Source: Progne subis subis (taxonomy: Eukaryota; Chordata; Aves; Passeriformes; Hirundinidae). Taken from it: a stretch of DNA of 64,000 nucleotides. Shown piece after piece: positions 48,726-61,113 of this stretch. The notes below the pieces were generated by a model. That model worked only from the letters and a program-made list of their open reading frames with translations, did not search any database and was not told the DNA's origin. How positions within the stretch are numbered: the first letter of the stretch is position 1; every line of letters starts with the position of its first letter. The stretch lies in contig JAKJHU010000026.1 in the NCBI GenBank assembly GCA_022316685.1, positions 2,240,001 to 2,304,000 on the forward strand, written 5' to 3'. Both the position numbers and the translations under genes were made by a program.

Positions 48726-49735
48726 CTGTGAAGACAGAGAACGACAGGAGTGTTAAGATGTGACCAGCATGCCAACAGTTTCACATGGGGCTGCTGAAAG
48801 GAACAGCACTCTGATAAGCTCCCCTCTGACACTCTCCTCAGAGCAGCCCACATCCCAGCATTATTCCATTTAGCAATGGGCATCTCAGTTTCCTAGCAGA
48901 AATGCAAGTATTCTTGCAACAGGAAGATAAATCATACTGAACTACTCTGCAGCTGCAGAGTAGTAACTGCTACTTGCTACTTCTTTTGTAATCACTCAAA
49001 AGATGCACACAATTCTCACTGCAGCACTCAAATGATAGAAATAAGAAATCTCAGCACACGCTAATTGCTAGACAGATGTAAGGAGTCCTTGTCCTAGGGC
49101 AATTAAAAAAAAAAAACAACAACAAAACTACATCAAGATACAGCACGTACAGCAGAGATGAAGCAAGATAAACAAAAGTAATAGCATCTCAAATTGCCTT
49201 TGTTTTTTTACATAGTTTAGAACTGTGTCATTTCACCTGAACACCACAATTTCTTTTTTGCTCGCATAGATTGTGTCCAATTTATCTGATGCATTTACTC
49301 ATCTGTGTTATCAGTTCTCCTTATCCTCCCTTTCCTCAGCATGCTTTTACCACTTGAGCACTTAATCCTCACCATGCTGTATCCTGTTCTAATGTATCTT
49401 CAGGCTACACAAACTGAACCCAAGGTTTCTCTCTCCCATCACCCATTTTCCTTACTCTGATTATCTGAATACAGCCCCGAACAAAACTGGAAGCCACCAT
49501 TAAAGCTGCATCCATTTCAAAACTCTATTTTTTCCTTCACTAAGAGACACCACTGTTCTCACAACTCTCTAGAGCAGCCAGGTAATTTTGTTCAATGGAG
49601 TATTTCCCTTTCTCCAGCATACATTTTACTGTTTAGTAAACACACACACATATTTGATTACATTGCAAGCTCCTATTTCAATGTCAAGCCTTACGTCTTC
49701 TGAAAAAAATTCCCATGTATTGAAAGATCCAATAC

Positions 49736-49870
49736 CTGCTCTCAAGAATAGCTCGCTCCACACAGGAGGTCTTCTCTCTGGAGGACAGCTCCAGTGAATG
49801 TTGGCTCATTGCAGACAAGAACTTGAGAATCAGTTTAGTGCTCTCCGTCTTTCCAGCGCCACTTTCGCCA
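49736..49870 (-). CDS. MYO10: MYO10 motor exon with P-loop
   Basis: 135 bp, phase 2 in and 2 out, with acceptor CTTTCAG and donor GTATTG. It starts by completing a serine codon and then encodes GESGAGKTESTKLILKFLS. The ATP-binding P-loop GESGAGKT is at 49846-49869, with the essential lysine intact. It continues through SQHSLELSSREKTSCVERAILES, the helix before switch I. The 1010-bp intron that follows (48726-49735) holds nothing I can name. Confidence 0.98.
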
Positions 49871-51303
49871 CTGAAAGAAGAGGAGGAAATGGTTTGCACA
49901 GTCCCAGTGGCCATTGAAGAAGCCCTGTGGCTGGCCATTCAAACTCTACATTACTGGAGGTCAGGAAGACTGAGGTGATTAGAAGTGATGGTCAAATGGA
50001 GCCAGAATACCCTATTAAACTTCCTGAATACGATGTCCAGGGAAAAAAACACAAGCTGTCCTTAGGCTTCATACCACTGCTCAGAAAGCATTTCAAGGTG
50101 CTGACTGCGTATGTACACACACCTAGGAGGCAACAAAGAGCTCTCTGAATGCAAACAATTATCCAACACTTCCCACCATCACGTTAAAAGAAAGTCACAA
50201 TAAAGGCATGGCAATGGTCAGGGATAAAAACCAAACTGAGAATTAAGATGGGAAAGTTTGGGACACATTGCAGCAATCTAGCTAATGAAGGTGCCCTGCT
50301 ATGAGGAGAAGGAAATTAGAGACACCAATGCACATTCTAACACATGAAGGCTACTTGTATAATTAATACTGAAATTCTTAGCAAGCTACATACACTTTAA
50401 ACAAACTTTTTACATACCTATTGAAACAAATCAGATTAATGTGAGTTCAAAATATACAATTTCCACCTCTCATTACCATCAGAGATATAAAACCCCTCAT
50501 CACCACCCACAGGAGAACAAAGCTATTTGAATAATAAACTGACATTTTAAAAACAAACTGTTAATAAGCAACCCTGCTGATACAAACAGAAGTCAAGTTG
50601 GTTTTGAAGTTTCTCTTCAAAACCAGCACTCTAAAAAGGGAAAATTTAGATTTGGCTCATTTCCCCAATACCCTTTCCCTCCAATTATGTAGCCTAAATA
50701 CACACTGTGAGCCATTAAGAAATATAACTTGTGGGTAAAGTTTGTCTAGTTTGCTCACTCCTCATCTACAGTCATAGCATTGCATCCTAAGATGTGGCCT
50801 AGCTCCTAATTAATCTGTACCTCAATCCAGTTTACTTCCAAAGAAAGAGGGTATATTTTGGTGTTACTTCAGCTTTTCCATTATAGCACGTGGGAATTTT
50901 GTCACCGTCTTTGATGGAGCACAACTGGGTATGTGGAGCAGGCTTAGATAATTTGAGTCTTTTGTTGTGCCATTGTTGAGTAATGACCCCACTGATTTTA
51001 AGTTACAACAAAGTATCATGATGCTTTCTAGTAAAAAGCAAAGAAGAAAGGTACCACCCCAAAAAACCAGCATGACATCTTCCTGCAATGAATGTCAACA
51101 ATACAATTAGGGAAGAGACATTCAGGAAACATAATGAGACATCTTCATAACTGCCAATATGTTCCAGCAAGAGTGATTCATCCATTATATTTATACCACA
51201 TCAAACAAATTCTGTCATGTTTTTTACTTAATTCTACCCCTGATGTCTGGCCTTTTCAGTATTTCTCCTGGGTGACTTTATGATGCTTGCATCCCTGATT
51301 GTC

Positions 51304-51908
51304 TGTCCTGTTTATGTTGGATATCGAGTTCTGCACCTTTAGGACTGGTTCTGAGAGCGAAGCGGGGGAGAAGAAGCGCGCAGTTTGTTTTCAGAAACTG
51401 CCCTCACTCCTACACTCTCACGGACTGTGTTGTCTGCAGCACGGACAGACAGCGGGACAGAGCTCTCCTTTGCTTTTAGTTAGTTTTTTCAGCTAGCTGA
51501 GGCAGAGACATTCCCCAGACTGTGACTTTTCTTTTCCTTGGAACTAAGCAGCCCTGCTCTGGACTGAAAACCCTGAGGAGCACCAGGAGCTCACAGCTGT
51601 GGCCCACCAGAGCCCAGGGCACGGCATTTTCCAGTGCAGGAGGGACTGATGAGAGACTGAGCGAGCCGAGCTGCACTCATGGCAAGGATGTTCTGAATTT
51701 GCCATCTCTTCAGAACAGCGAGAGGTTATATTGTTTAGTATTGTTCATTTTTATGCTTGTAAATATTTTGCTTGTTAAATAAACAGGTTTTTTCCACTTT
51801 TCTCCAAGGGAATCTTTTCCTGAACTAGCTGGGGAAGGGGCCACCTGAATCTGCTTCCTAGAGGGACCCCTTTAAAGTTTCCTCCCAGACTTGCCCTAAA
51901 CCAGGACA
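51304..51908 (+). mobile_element. Solo LTR of an avian endogenous retrovirus
   Basis: About 605 bp bounded by the inverted ends TGTCCTG (51304-51310) and CAGGACA (51902-51908), the TG...CA form of retroviral LTRs. A polyadenylation signal AATAAA lies at 51778-51783, about 125 bp before the 3' end, giving plus orientation. I recall similar LTRs in songbird genomes but cannot name the family. No primer-binding site or internal coding sequence follows, and no clear target-site duplication is visible, so it looks like an old solo LTR. Confidence 0.7.
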
Positions 51909-53209
51909 GTATTCCTTCCCTTTTTTTTTTTTTTGCAGGCAACTATTCAGTCATCTCTTTTGCCCCAGAAGCAAATACTTAATACTCCTGCATTCAATAC
52001 TCACCATAAAAAGCCTTTTCTGCTAGTAGTTTTGAGACAGCTCCACAAACCCTTGCATTATTCTTGTCTTGTGCAGTAAATCATCATGTGATACACACCT
52101 CTTCCTGCCTAATTCTCTCCCTCTGAGCCATGCATATAGCTCAACAGCAGCACAGGGTGACATTGAGGACATCACTTCTTTCATTGATACCATCCTTCCT
52201 CTGCCCCTACCCAGTCCCTTGATCTGGAGAATCTGTAGGCCTATGGAAGCTGAAAGTTACCTCACTGTATTGTGAGCCACTCGAAAAGTGACATATTGAA
52301 AGGCAATGGAAAAATATCTCCTGCACCTCTCTCTGGTCTCTGGTACAGCTGGTGTTATGCACAATTACACGCTCTTGTTTTCTTTCTTAGAACTGAAGAG
52401 ATTCAGAACTGGTTCAGTTCTGAACCTGCCCAGTGTCCTATTCTGACAGTTGCCAATTGGAGATGCCCATGGAAGACATATGATTATTTTCCTTCTTTGT
52501 TCTTCCAGCTTCCAGTTATTTGCTATTCAGAGGCTTCCTGATCTAAACCTGTTTTTTACATGTCTTGTAACCCTCAATATATATTTACCTTCTGTGGGTT
52601 TCTAGCCATACTCCCTTAAAAAGCAAATGAACTTGTTTTTTCAGATCGACCTCCCATTAGCTTCACTTGATACCTCTCAGTTCTCATGGTGGAAGGAGAA
52701 ACCCAACAACTCATCCTGGTGCTCTTTCTGTTGTGCATGGCTTGATGGTTAGTGCCCCAAATTCAAGGTGCCTGTCTCCATTAGCCATTTCCCATGTTAT
52801 AATTTTTTTTTACTTTTTAAAATTTTCCTCTGAACCACCTTCAGGTTCACAATGTCCAAATGATGGATTTACACTATGTTCTCTACTCATTTAGTAGTAA
52901 AGACTTCATTCTATTCACAGTTACAGTTACATGGGATCAATCTTTCAGAGTCCTTAGAAAGCTTTTGCTTACAAGGTCAGTAAAAGGGTGAGTTTTTTAG
53001 TGCAACCTTTCCAGCCCATAAGTTTAAGTGCCCAGCTTGTTCCAAATCACCAAGTTCAGGACTGTGAACATATTAAGTCTGACAGCAGGCCAGAAGGTCG
53101 CCACTTACAAGATCTTCAGACTTTCTCCTTGACTTGTTCTATGCAGAGCCAAGGGCACAGCCACCTGGACTCATGATTGCCACAGCATAAAAAGGGGTCA
53201 CTGCAAGAG

Positions 53210-53829
53210 ACTCCTCATTCTGAAGGACATAACACTAAATCATTTCCCTGCTTTGTCTGGGTAAGAGACAGAACAGTCTGTAGTGGCTGCTAATCGCTGG
53301 CACAGCAAAGGCACTGCTCCATGAGCACCTCTGGAACCCCTAATGCAGCTCCTGAGTGCCAAATGACCAGAAGTCCCACACAGGGGAAGGGCCCAGGAAG
53401 GCCAAAGGGTACTTGAATTGTGACAGGAGGCCAGCACATGTCTTGACCCTACCTCCCCTTGGAACTTCTAGCAGCTGAACACCACTGCAACCAGGAGTGG
53501 TAGCTATACTCGTTGTTTTTTGTATCTTTTCTACCTTTCTCTATTTCTCTTTCTTCCCCTAATTCCCTCCTCTCAGAGTTCTGTGTAACTTAAAATTGGA
53601 CGAGCTTAAAGTTTGCAAAGTTACAGAGCTAAGTTAATGTTTTATGTTGATGGAATGCTGCTCTAAACCTTTGCAAAAGTTCTCTGATTTTCTAAAGTTG
53701 CCAGTAAAGTTTTTTGTTGTTTTGACCCCTTGAGACTATCTTGTCAGTATTTCTCCCATGAGCATGAGTACATGAACTACCCTAAGTCCTTTTAAGAATC
53801 TTGTCAAGTGAGGTTTTTGGGGCCTTACA
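53210..53829 (+). mobile_element. Probable second LTR (ERVL-like), 5' end uncertain
   Basis: The right end, GGGGCCTTACA at 53819-53829, fits an LTR 3' terminus. A variant polyadenylation signal AGTAAA at 53703-53708 precedes a T-rich stretch. The left boundary is not clear: TG-starting candidates lie near 53220 and 53417. No internal retroviral genes are seen nearby. It could be another kind of repeat. Confidence 0.4.
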
Positions 53830-56800
53830 GTCTGCTGCTTTTAAAACCCCAAGACAGATACACACAGACAAAACAGGCCCCTCCAGCAAATGTACTTCAT
53901 CAAAGGTACATCTGAACTTTGGTGCATCAGTCTCACATGGACATCACATCCAACACAGATCTGGATCCCATATAAAGGGTTTGGTTCGTATTGATTTTCA
54001 AGCTGAGAAACAACAACAAGATTTTCCAGGCCATCAGATAGTAACAGAGAGAAGAAATCAGTATCAGACAGTGATTTCCCACTCACAGCACTGACTTCAG
54101 TGTCACACAGAGCAATGGTTGCAGCTCCCTTTACACTTCTTTGGGAGTGCTCTGATGTGGATCAATTGCAATTTTATCTGAGAGAAGAGCATGTGTTTGC
54201 TTCTGCACAGACTAGATCAGCTTAAACAGAGCAGTTAAAAAATCCCAAACCAAACCTAAAGATATTTGCCTATTCTTGTAATAAAGGCATGGAGGTTTGA
54301 AGGCGTTGTCTCAACTTATGAACTTCAGCTAATCATGGGAGAGCTCAGCCCCTGTCCTACACCAGGACGAGCTGTTTGCCTATGGCTCAAATTAGAAGGC
54401 CTTCCTTCATGTTCCTGAGGCACCCAGCTGAAAAATCAGAAGATTTTTTTAGTATGGTGGGCTTTCCCCCCTTCCTCTCCTTTTAAAAGAAACTGGACCC
54501 TACAGTAATGGTTCAGACCAACATGAATCTGAGAATTCATTGACGCTGACGTTTTTGTTTACAGAAAAACTCTAGTTTTTTAGCCTGGGAGAGTTAAAAC
54601 ACCACTTCAGAACTATGTATTATCCTAATACACTAGTTGTGCACAGCTTCTTCAGTGTGCTCTTTTGTTGACATTTTAGGCTGCTAAATCCTTTTAATGC
54701 AGCATTATCATTAATTAAGGCCTTTTACACACACCAGTAAATAAGCGTCTTTGGGTAGTTTGATTCACCATCTTCTGTATTTCCTTCCTTTTCACCTCTT
54801 ATCTGGCTGGTCAAACTGGAAAAAGTGGTCTCACATTTAAATTATATTCTGAGTTTTTCTAATTTGTGTTCTGCAATTCACCCTCTCACCCTTCCCCAGC
54901 CAAAAAAATATCGCAATTTCAGTATTTCAAAGCACTAGAAGCTTTTTCACAGGTTTTTGAGCCCAAAGACTGAAGAAAGCAGCGCCAAGCCACAGCAGAG
55001 CTAATTCTGGGGGCCAGCAGGGGGCACTTCAAGTCCAGAGGATCATCAGCATTCCAAGTGCCTTCCTTTGTGGGGCTGTTAAAATTCACTACCGAGGGCT
55101 GCGATCTCAAGGTCAGGAGCAGCTCAAACTGCCTGTCAGAATATGAGACCTACCTGAATAATTTCCTCATTTTAACTCTGTTTTCGAGATGCAACAGAGT
55201 TTTCTCTTTATAATCTCTTACATTAAATGCAAGACCAGAATATTTGAATTCAAACACTAAAGAGCTCCACTTGGCTACTTTCCTTTTCAAATGCCAGTGG
55301 TAACCAAAGAAAGTTACAGTGACAGTACAAAGACTTGTTGCAACATCTAACTGTAAACCAGTGAAAGATGCAGGAATGACCAGGATGCTGAATTTGCCAA
55401 TCACACTGATATACTTCCACTTCCTATGCCCTAAACTAGGTATGTGACAACAGGGACTTTCCTAAGGTTTAGAAAAGGCCATGAAAACCATCAGTAATTT
55501 TAAAAAATCCTATTCTGAGTCCTTCACAGATAGGGCAGATAATGCTCTTTTAGAAAAGCAGATTCAGCATTCCATTTTTTAAATTTGAATGCATGTTTCC
55601 TCAATTTCTGCAGTAATAAGATACCCTTATACGGTTGTATTGTGCCACTTATCTGAAACATAGAACTTACACAAATCACTGTTTCAATCCATGACCACAA
55701 TAAACAATTTTAAAAGGGATTCCTAATACAAAACTTGGCTTATCTCTATCAAAGCACATGGTTTACAGAGCAGAGAGCGCTGAAGACTCCCCTGGAACAT
55801 CACAGACTTCTGCTCATGTCCATTTTAGGACATAACCTCCTTTCCTCTTGGCAGCTTGTGAGGAACTGGAATGAAAGGTAAAATACTGAGGCTAATACAG
55901 AATGGCAAAAATACCAATGGCCACCAGAAATTGTTTTGGTCCCTAAATTTGTGTACACAGGCCATTCACGAATAACTGCCTGGCAATAAAACACAAAATC
56001 ATGACACCAGGCTAGCTATTGTCACATAACAAAGACCTCTGTGAACTTCATTTTTGCTTGGGCTCTTACCTGAACTCATCTTTATATGTACAGCACTATG
56101 TATTAAGAAAAAGAAATACAGTTAGAGAAAGCTGAAAAAACACACTCTTCAGCTTTGTGTCACTGCAAAGCAGAACCTGCCTAGAGGCAAGGGCAGGTGG
56201 GCACTGTGACCTGAGAGCCTGCAGAATGTTGCAAGCAGGCCTGGCTGCGTTGCAGCTAATCCACATTTCTAACAGCTTGGCTGCTGAACTACACACACCA
56301 AATTCCCCTGTTATCCATGAAGGCTTGCAACCTGGCCCATAATCTGAAATGACAGTAGAAACTGCCTATTACAAAAAGTGCTGGTCTCACTCTGCCTCAT
56401 CCCCTCTCTGTCCCATCATGGGCCCCAGGCTGCAGCCAGTCCTACAGCCACCACAAGGACTCCTGGGGAGGTCAGGAGACAGTGGAAATCATGTCAACTT
56501 GTGCCTGAAGAGCTCTACACATGTAACTTCGTGGCGCAGGAAGGTGACAGCAAGTATGTTATCAAAACATAATGCTGTGTTGTGAAGGCAAGAGAGGAGA
56601 GGGAGGGGAAACACAAGGTCTCTTACCCCGTGAGCATCACCTCCTGCCCAGAGCCCGGTGGCTGGTGCCATGCTGCAGTGACCTGCTCCTCTCTATCTGG
56701 CAGGCCAGACATTGGTCACCCTGCCTGTGTGTGAGCCAACACAGCTGAGCTGGCAGGCTAGGGAATGGGAAAATAGCTGGCTGCATTTTCAGCTCTTCTG

Positions 56801-57432
56801 GAGCCAGAAGGAAGGAGGAGCTGAAAGCAGTGAAAAGCTATTGAAATGCCAACTGCTCCCTAATGCACACTCGGCCACAGCCAGATCCTGAATACCAGCA
56901 ACACAGTGGTTCAAACGTGGAGCTATTAAACCACCATTAAATTAAATCACAACAAGATTAAGCAAGGAAGATTAATCAGGCAGAATTAAGTGGCTGAAAT
57001 GTGGAGGGGATTCTCTTTTGCTATTCTTATTTACTGCATATCTCAATAACTGGTAGGTTAATTTTTTCTTTTCCTCTCCATACAGGAATCAGGGTCTTGT
57101 GGTGACAAACTACTGAGATGCACAGCGATGTTTGAACTGGTGGGAAAACACTTAGGTAACATTTGATGTGTGAAGACCACAAAAAATACAAAGATACAAT
57201 AGATATTTTTCACTAAATATAATTTAAGGTGCGTAAAAAAAAAAAAACAACCTTTTTTTAGAGGCGCATAGAATGACACAAACCAAGGTCAGAACTCTCT
57301 TGAAACTGTGCTGTTTTAAAAGCCCGCTCTCCTTTGGAAAAGAAAAGAAAGCGTGGCCTACAGCCATGCTCCCAAATCACCCTCAAAGGCTCGCCATCAG
57401 GGCTACCTGAAGCAGCAGCCGCCCCCTCTCAC

Positions 57433-57620
57433 CTGATGAGGATGCACTGGTTGTCGTGGCGCTTCCAGAGGCAGCGGTAGCACTCGTTGGCCACGGCGAA
57501 GATGTGCGGCGCGATCTCTCCCATGTGGTGCTGGCTGTATCGCTCCACGGCCGCGCCGTCGTACAGGCCCGGGATGCTCTTGTAGGGGTTCACGGAGGCC
57601 ACGATGGAACCAATGTAGGT
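57433..57620 (-). CDS. MYO10: MYO10 motor exon, T94 to S156 region
   Basis: First MYO10 exon in the window, 188 bp, phase 0 in and phase 2 out. The translation begins TYIGSIVASVNPYKSIPGLY and ends at RHDNQCILI, just before the P-loop. These are the standard N-terminal motor segments (ASVNPYK and the HIFAVANECYRCLWKRH helix). Acceptor is CTTGCAG, donor is CAG followed by GTGAGA. The exon is markedly richer in GC and CpG than the neighbouring motor exons, with mostly C or G at third codon positions, which also opens overlapping frames on both strands. The preceding exon, which should encode the VDDMASLTELH region, was not found up to 64000. Confidence 0.97.
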
Positions 57621-60600
57621 CTGCAAGCACACAGCACCCCCAGAGCTGTTATCACACGTGTGGTGGAACAGGTTAACGCTCTTCGCAAAGGATAGACAAA
57701 AAAAATACGCGTTTGCAAAACCGTAACAGTCCTCTGGATAAAGGTGGCTGGCAATTTTCCGATTTCTTCCTTCGAAGAAAAGCAACAAAAGGGTGAAAGT
57801 TGTTCCCACCTCTGTCATGTTCTCAGGCTTACCCCACCTCTAACACTGAGCTTATTGACTGTACAAATCCCTGCCTTAATGCTGCTTACAGCTGCATGGT
57901 GATGCCTATCAGTGCTGGCCTACAGCTGCTTCTCATGTGTCCTTAGGGAACTCAAGAAAACCTGTCTGAGCCCAAAGTAATGGTGGAAAAGTCTGTATTT
58001 CCATGTAAAGTGTCTAAATCCTTCTCTGCTACTCACTTTTAAAACAGAAGTATCAGGCATTATGGTAGACACTAGGACCATTATATTTAGAATAGCAGGC
58101 TCTAAGAAAAAAACGCGTCAAGCGGCAGATGCTCCAAAAAACACTGAGTTCCTGCAACATTTTTAGTATTAGCTGGATGTAGAACAGCAGCTGTCAAGTC
58201 ATTAATTTCTATCCCACTGCAATTAGAGAGCACACCAGTTAAAACCACCCAGGTAGCAGCTTATGCCCATTCCCATTGCCTTAACTCATTAAGCTGTGGT
58301 AACCTGATCATTTGCAACAGTCTGTTCACAATGCTGTTCAATTTCTCCCTCACCCTCTATTCACTTCAATATATTTCTAATAAAATCACATTAAGTGAGG
58401 TAGGAGATAACATTAAGCATGCTATCTTACAGAGTTTCTGGGGCATGTGAAATTAATTGATACACTGTATGGCATGTGCAGTGTTATCACTGTGATACCA
58501 ATTTCATTTTGTTAAACGCCCTTTCTGCGGTTACAGGCAGGAAGCTGACACCTGGCTTCAACAGCCCTGCTCTGGACTGGTGAAGAGCCAGGCTGGGCAG
58601 CCTCCAGCCCTGTAACACAGCCCCCATGTACAGACAGCTGCCTCACCAGCAGTCAACCCTCTCGTCGCCGACAGGAACCAGCTGTGAAGCTGACAGCAGG
58701 ACTGGGGGGGGCTGTGACGGGAGGGCTCTTACCAGAGATGGATGGATAAGGGGAGCAGCGTCTTGCAAGCCACCGAAAGGCAGCCCCATGTGCTCCTCCT
58801 GCAGCCTCCTTCTCTAAGCCACCACAGGGCATTCACTAAGACAAAGGGACCATCAGTTCCCCCATACTGTCCTTTCCCTTCTATCAGTCTCTTTGCAGCG
58901 TTTAGGGCCCGCACCTACCCGCCTCCCTCTTTTTCTCCTTAATTAACATACAATTATCGCTGTGTATCAGCTCTCCTTTCTCACTGTTACCCTGCTGTTA
59001 CAGTCCCCATTTTCCACCTGTTCGCCCTCCATCAGGCCCGACACAAATTGCAGCTTTGAGCTTTTGCTAAGGGAACTGCAGTGGTGTCCTTGAAATCATG
59101 ACAATTTTATTAGCAGTAAGGGGAAAATCCCTCCGCACTGTAACTCTCGTACCTTTTACAGAGTGGTGAGTTTTCAATCTGTGTGTTTTATAACACCACC
59201 CCCACACCCTCCCATGCTGTGCAACAGCTCAAGAAGATTTCATCTAGAGGAGAGATACCATTTCAACATGAGATCGTATGGCAGGGCAATTACAGCACTG
59301 AGACAACAGCTTAATTTCCTGAGATCATCCCCTCTTGGATTCTTAAATAAGTAATAAGTAACAAGGAAGGCTCTGAAAACAAACTTCCTCTGTTTGATAC
59401 ATATTTCAGCACAGATTGCACAGGGAAAATTTTTAAGAGGCTTCTTTTTTTTAATTGCATGACTGCAGTGCAAGTATAACCAATAAAAGAGACAGCTACA
59501 GATGTTCCTCTTTCCCTTATTAAAGTCTGGCTGAAGTCTTTGGAAGAGAGTTACTTGAGGCACGCCATTACAACAGATGCCATGGCAAAGATGTAAATAA
59601 AAAATCCCCATGAAACATGATACCAACTAGCTTCATAAGTAAAACATCACTCTGTAGCTTCTGCAAGATTAAGCACCTGACAGAACAATATGTCCACGAT
59701 AAAGCACTGGCAAAACTGCAGCACCACGGGCTACGTATCGTGACTTTTCTTGCTTCTCCTCTAAACAGTAAATATCGAAGGTATGACAGCAGTCCACTAC
59801 TGCATACACTCATTTAAAATGGGTCAGTCCGTCACATGATTTAAGCACAATTTCTTTAAAGTGACAGAAAGTCTTCCAGAATATTAGTCACTATTGTGAA
59901 TTATAATAGCTTATTAAATAAAACACGCAGGCTTCATCGCCTTGTAATTCAATAAGGTATAATACAGAAATGGGCAGTGTATCACGGCAATAAAAGAAGC
60001 CTGGTGAACAGCAGAAATCATACCAGTGAAAACAACTTCTATATCACCTCATGGAGTAATGCTTAGGACATATCACTATTTAAAAAATTCCTTCTCTCTT
60101 TTTTTTTCTTTCAGCAAAAATGTGAAGAACCACAGCCTCTACTGACAAAGGTGCAGCTTTGTTGTTCCAGTCTTCCGGTGCTTTAAGTATGTACCATCTC
60201 TCTGCAGGACAAGTTAAATGCATGGACAAACTGCCACCAAATTACAATGGCACAAGACAGAACAAATTCAGGACTTCAAAAAACAACTTCCTAGTCCCAA
60301 GGTAAGATCACAAAAAAATTACATTCTTCACAGACACAGAGTATCACATCATCTACCCAGTGTCACAGTTCAACCCAGGGGTCGCCACAACCAGCTTAGT
60401 CTGCATGGACTAAGGAGTCAGCTGGCCCAAGCAAAAGTTCTGCCTTTACCTGAGGTAGTTCAGCAAAGCATCAGTGGGCTGAAGCAGCACGGTTATTAAA
60501 AACTATTCCAACTATTTTAGAAGCTCATGTTAAAAGAAAAATCTTCCAGAAGTCTTTGTAAATTGCCTCTGGGATACTCAACTGCATCAAGTTCTACTGC

Positions 60601-60793
60601 TGCAAGAATAATTTCCTACATCACTTCCAGGCCTCCTACTTATCCCATCCAGTACTCATCACACGGTCTTACTAGTAGCACCTCACAAGCAGTAGATCCT
60701 AGACTCTACCCTGGCAGTTCTAAGAGCTCCCAAGTTAAGGACTTGGGGGAGGGGGGAAGGATACATGTATTCCCATGAAGAATGCTCCCAATT

Positions 60794-61113
60794 TCATAGA
60801 ATCACGGAATGGCCTGAGTTGGAAGGAGAGCAAAGATCATGTAGTTCCAACAACTCTGTTGTGGGCAGGGACACCTTCCACTAGAACAGACTGCTCAGTG
60901 CCCCATCCAATGTGGCCTTTAAAAATTCCAGAGACAGGGCATCCACAACTTCTCTAGGCAAACAGTTCCAGTGTCCCAACCCTCAGAGTGGAGAATTTCT
61001 TCCTATTAGCTAACCTAAACATACTCTCTTTCAGTTTGAAGCCATTCCCCTTTGTCCTGTCAGTGCATGCCCATGTAAAAAGTCCCTCTCAGTCTCTCTT
61101 GTAGGCTCCTCCA
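60794..61113 (-). mobile_element. CR1 LINE fragment, 3' end, 5'-truncated
   Basis: The start TCATAGAATCACGGAATGG is the reverse complement of the typical CR1 3' end, which finishes in ATTCTATGATTCTATGA-like repeats. It is followed by further characteristic CR1 text such as GGGCAGGGACACCTTCCACT and GAATTTCTTCCTA. Orientation is therefore minus, the same as MYO10. The copy is about 320 bp with many substitutions, so it is old. This family is the main interspersed repeat of bird genomes and supports an avian source. Confidence 0.9.

Larger units (their letters stand above)
49871..57432 (-). other. MYO10 intron, 7.6 kb, with retroviral LTR material
   Basis: Second-largest complete intron. It holds a solo LTR (51304-51908) and a second probable LTR (ending at 53829), both on the plus strand, antisense to MYO10. 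No retroviral gag, pol or env reading frame is visible between or beside them. The remainder has no feature I can name. Confidence 0.75.
1..57620 (-). other. MYO10: MYO10 gene, internal part (25 coding exons seen)
   Basis: Unconventional myosin X is an actin-based motor that moves to filopodial tips and carries cargo there; its tail binds PIP3 through PH domains and integrins or microtubules through MyTH4-FERM. The 25 exons here give the family's diagnostic order: motor head, three IQ motifs, charged helix plus short coiled coil, acidic PEST-like stretch, split PH1 with inserted PH2. The mix of a myosin motor with a PH1 half immediately followed by GWLHKKGGG identifies myosin X rather than VII or XV. 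Exon lengths add to 3616 bp. All junction phases agree when each exon is taken as listed. The gene runs right to left; both ends lie outside the window. All exons look intact except 7451-8355, which carries two frame-breaking insertions. Confidence 0.97.

Noticed and set aside
51909..53209. Internal retroviral coding region between the two LTRs
   Set aside because: No long frame and no gag, pol or env motif is seen, and no primer-binding site follows the first LTR.
2242..57620. Whole locus as a MYO10 pseudogene
   Set aside because: Twenty-four exons are intact with correct phases, and the P-loop, switch I and switch II are conserved. Only one exon has indels, which better fits sequence error or a local lesion. 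Introns are present, so it is not a retrocopy.
57429..57695. Alternative frames over the GC-rich motor exon
   Set aside because: Only the TYIGSIVASVNPYK frame matches myosin; the others arise from scarcity of stop codons in GC-rich sequence.
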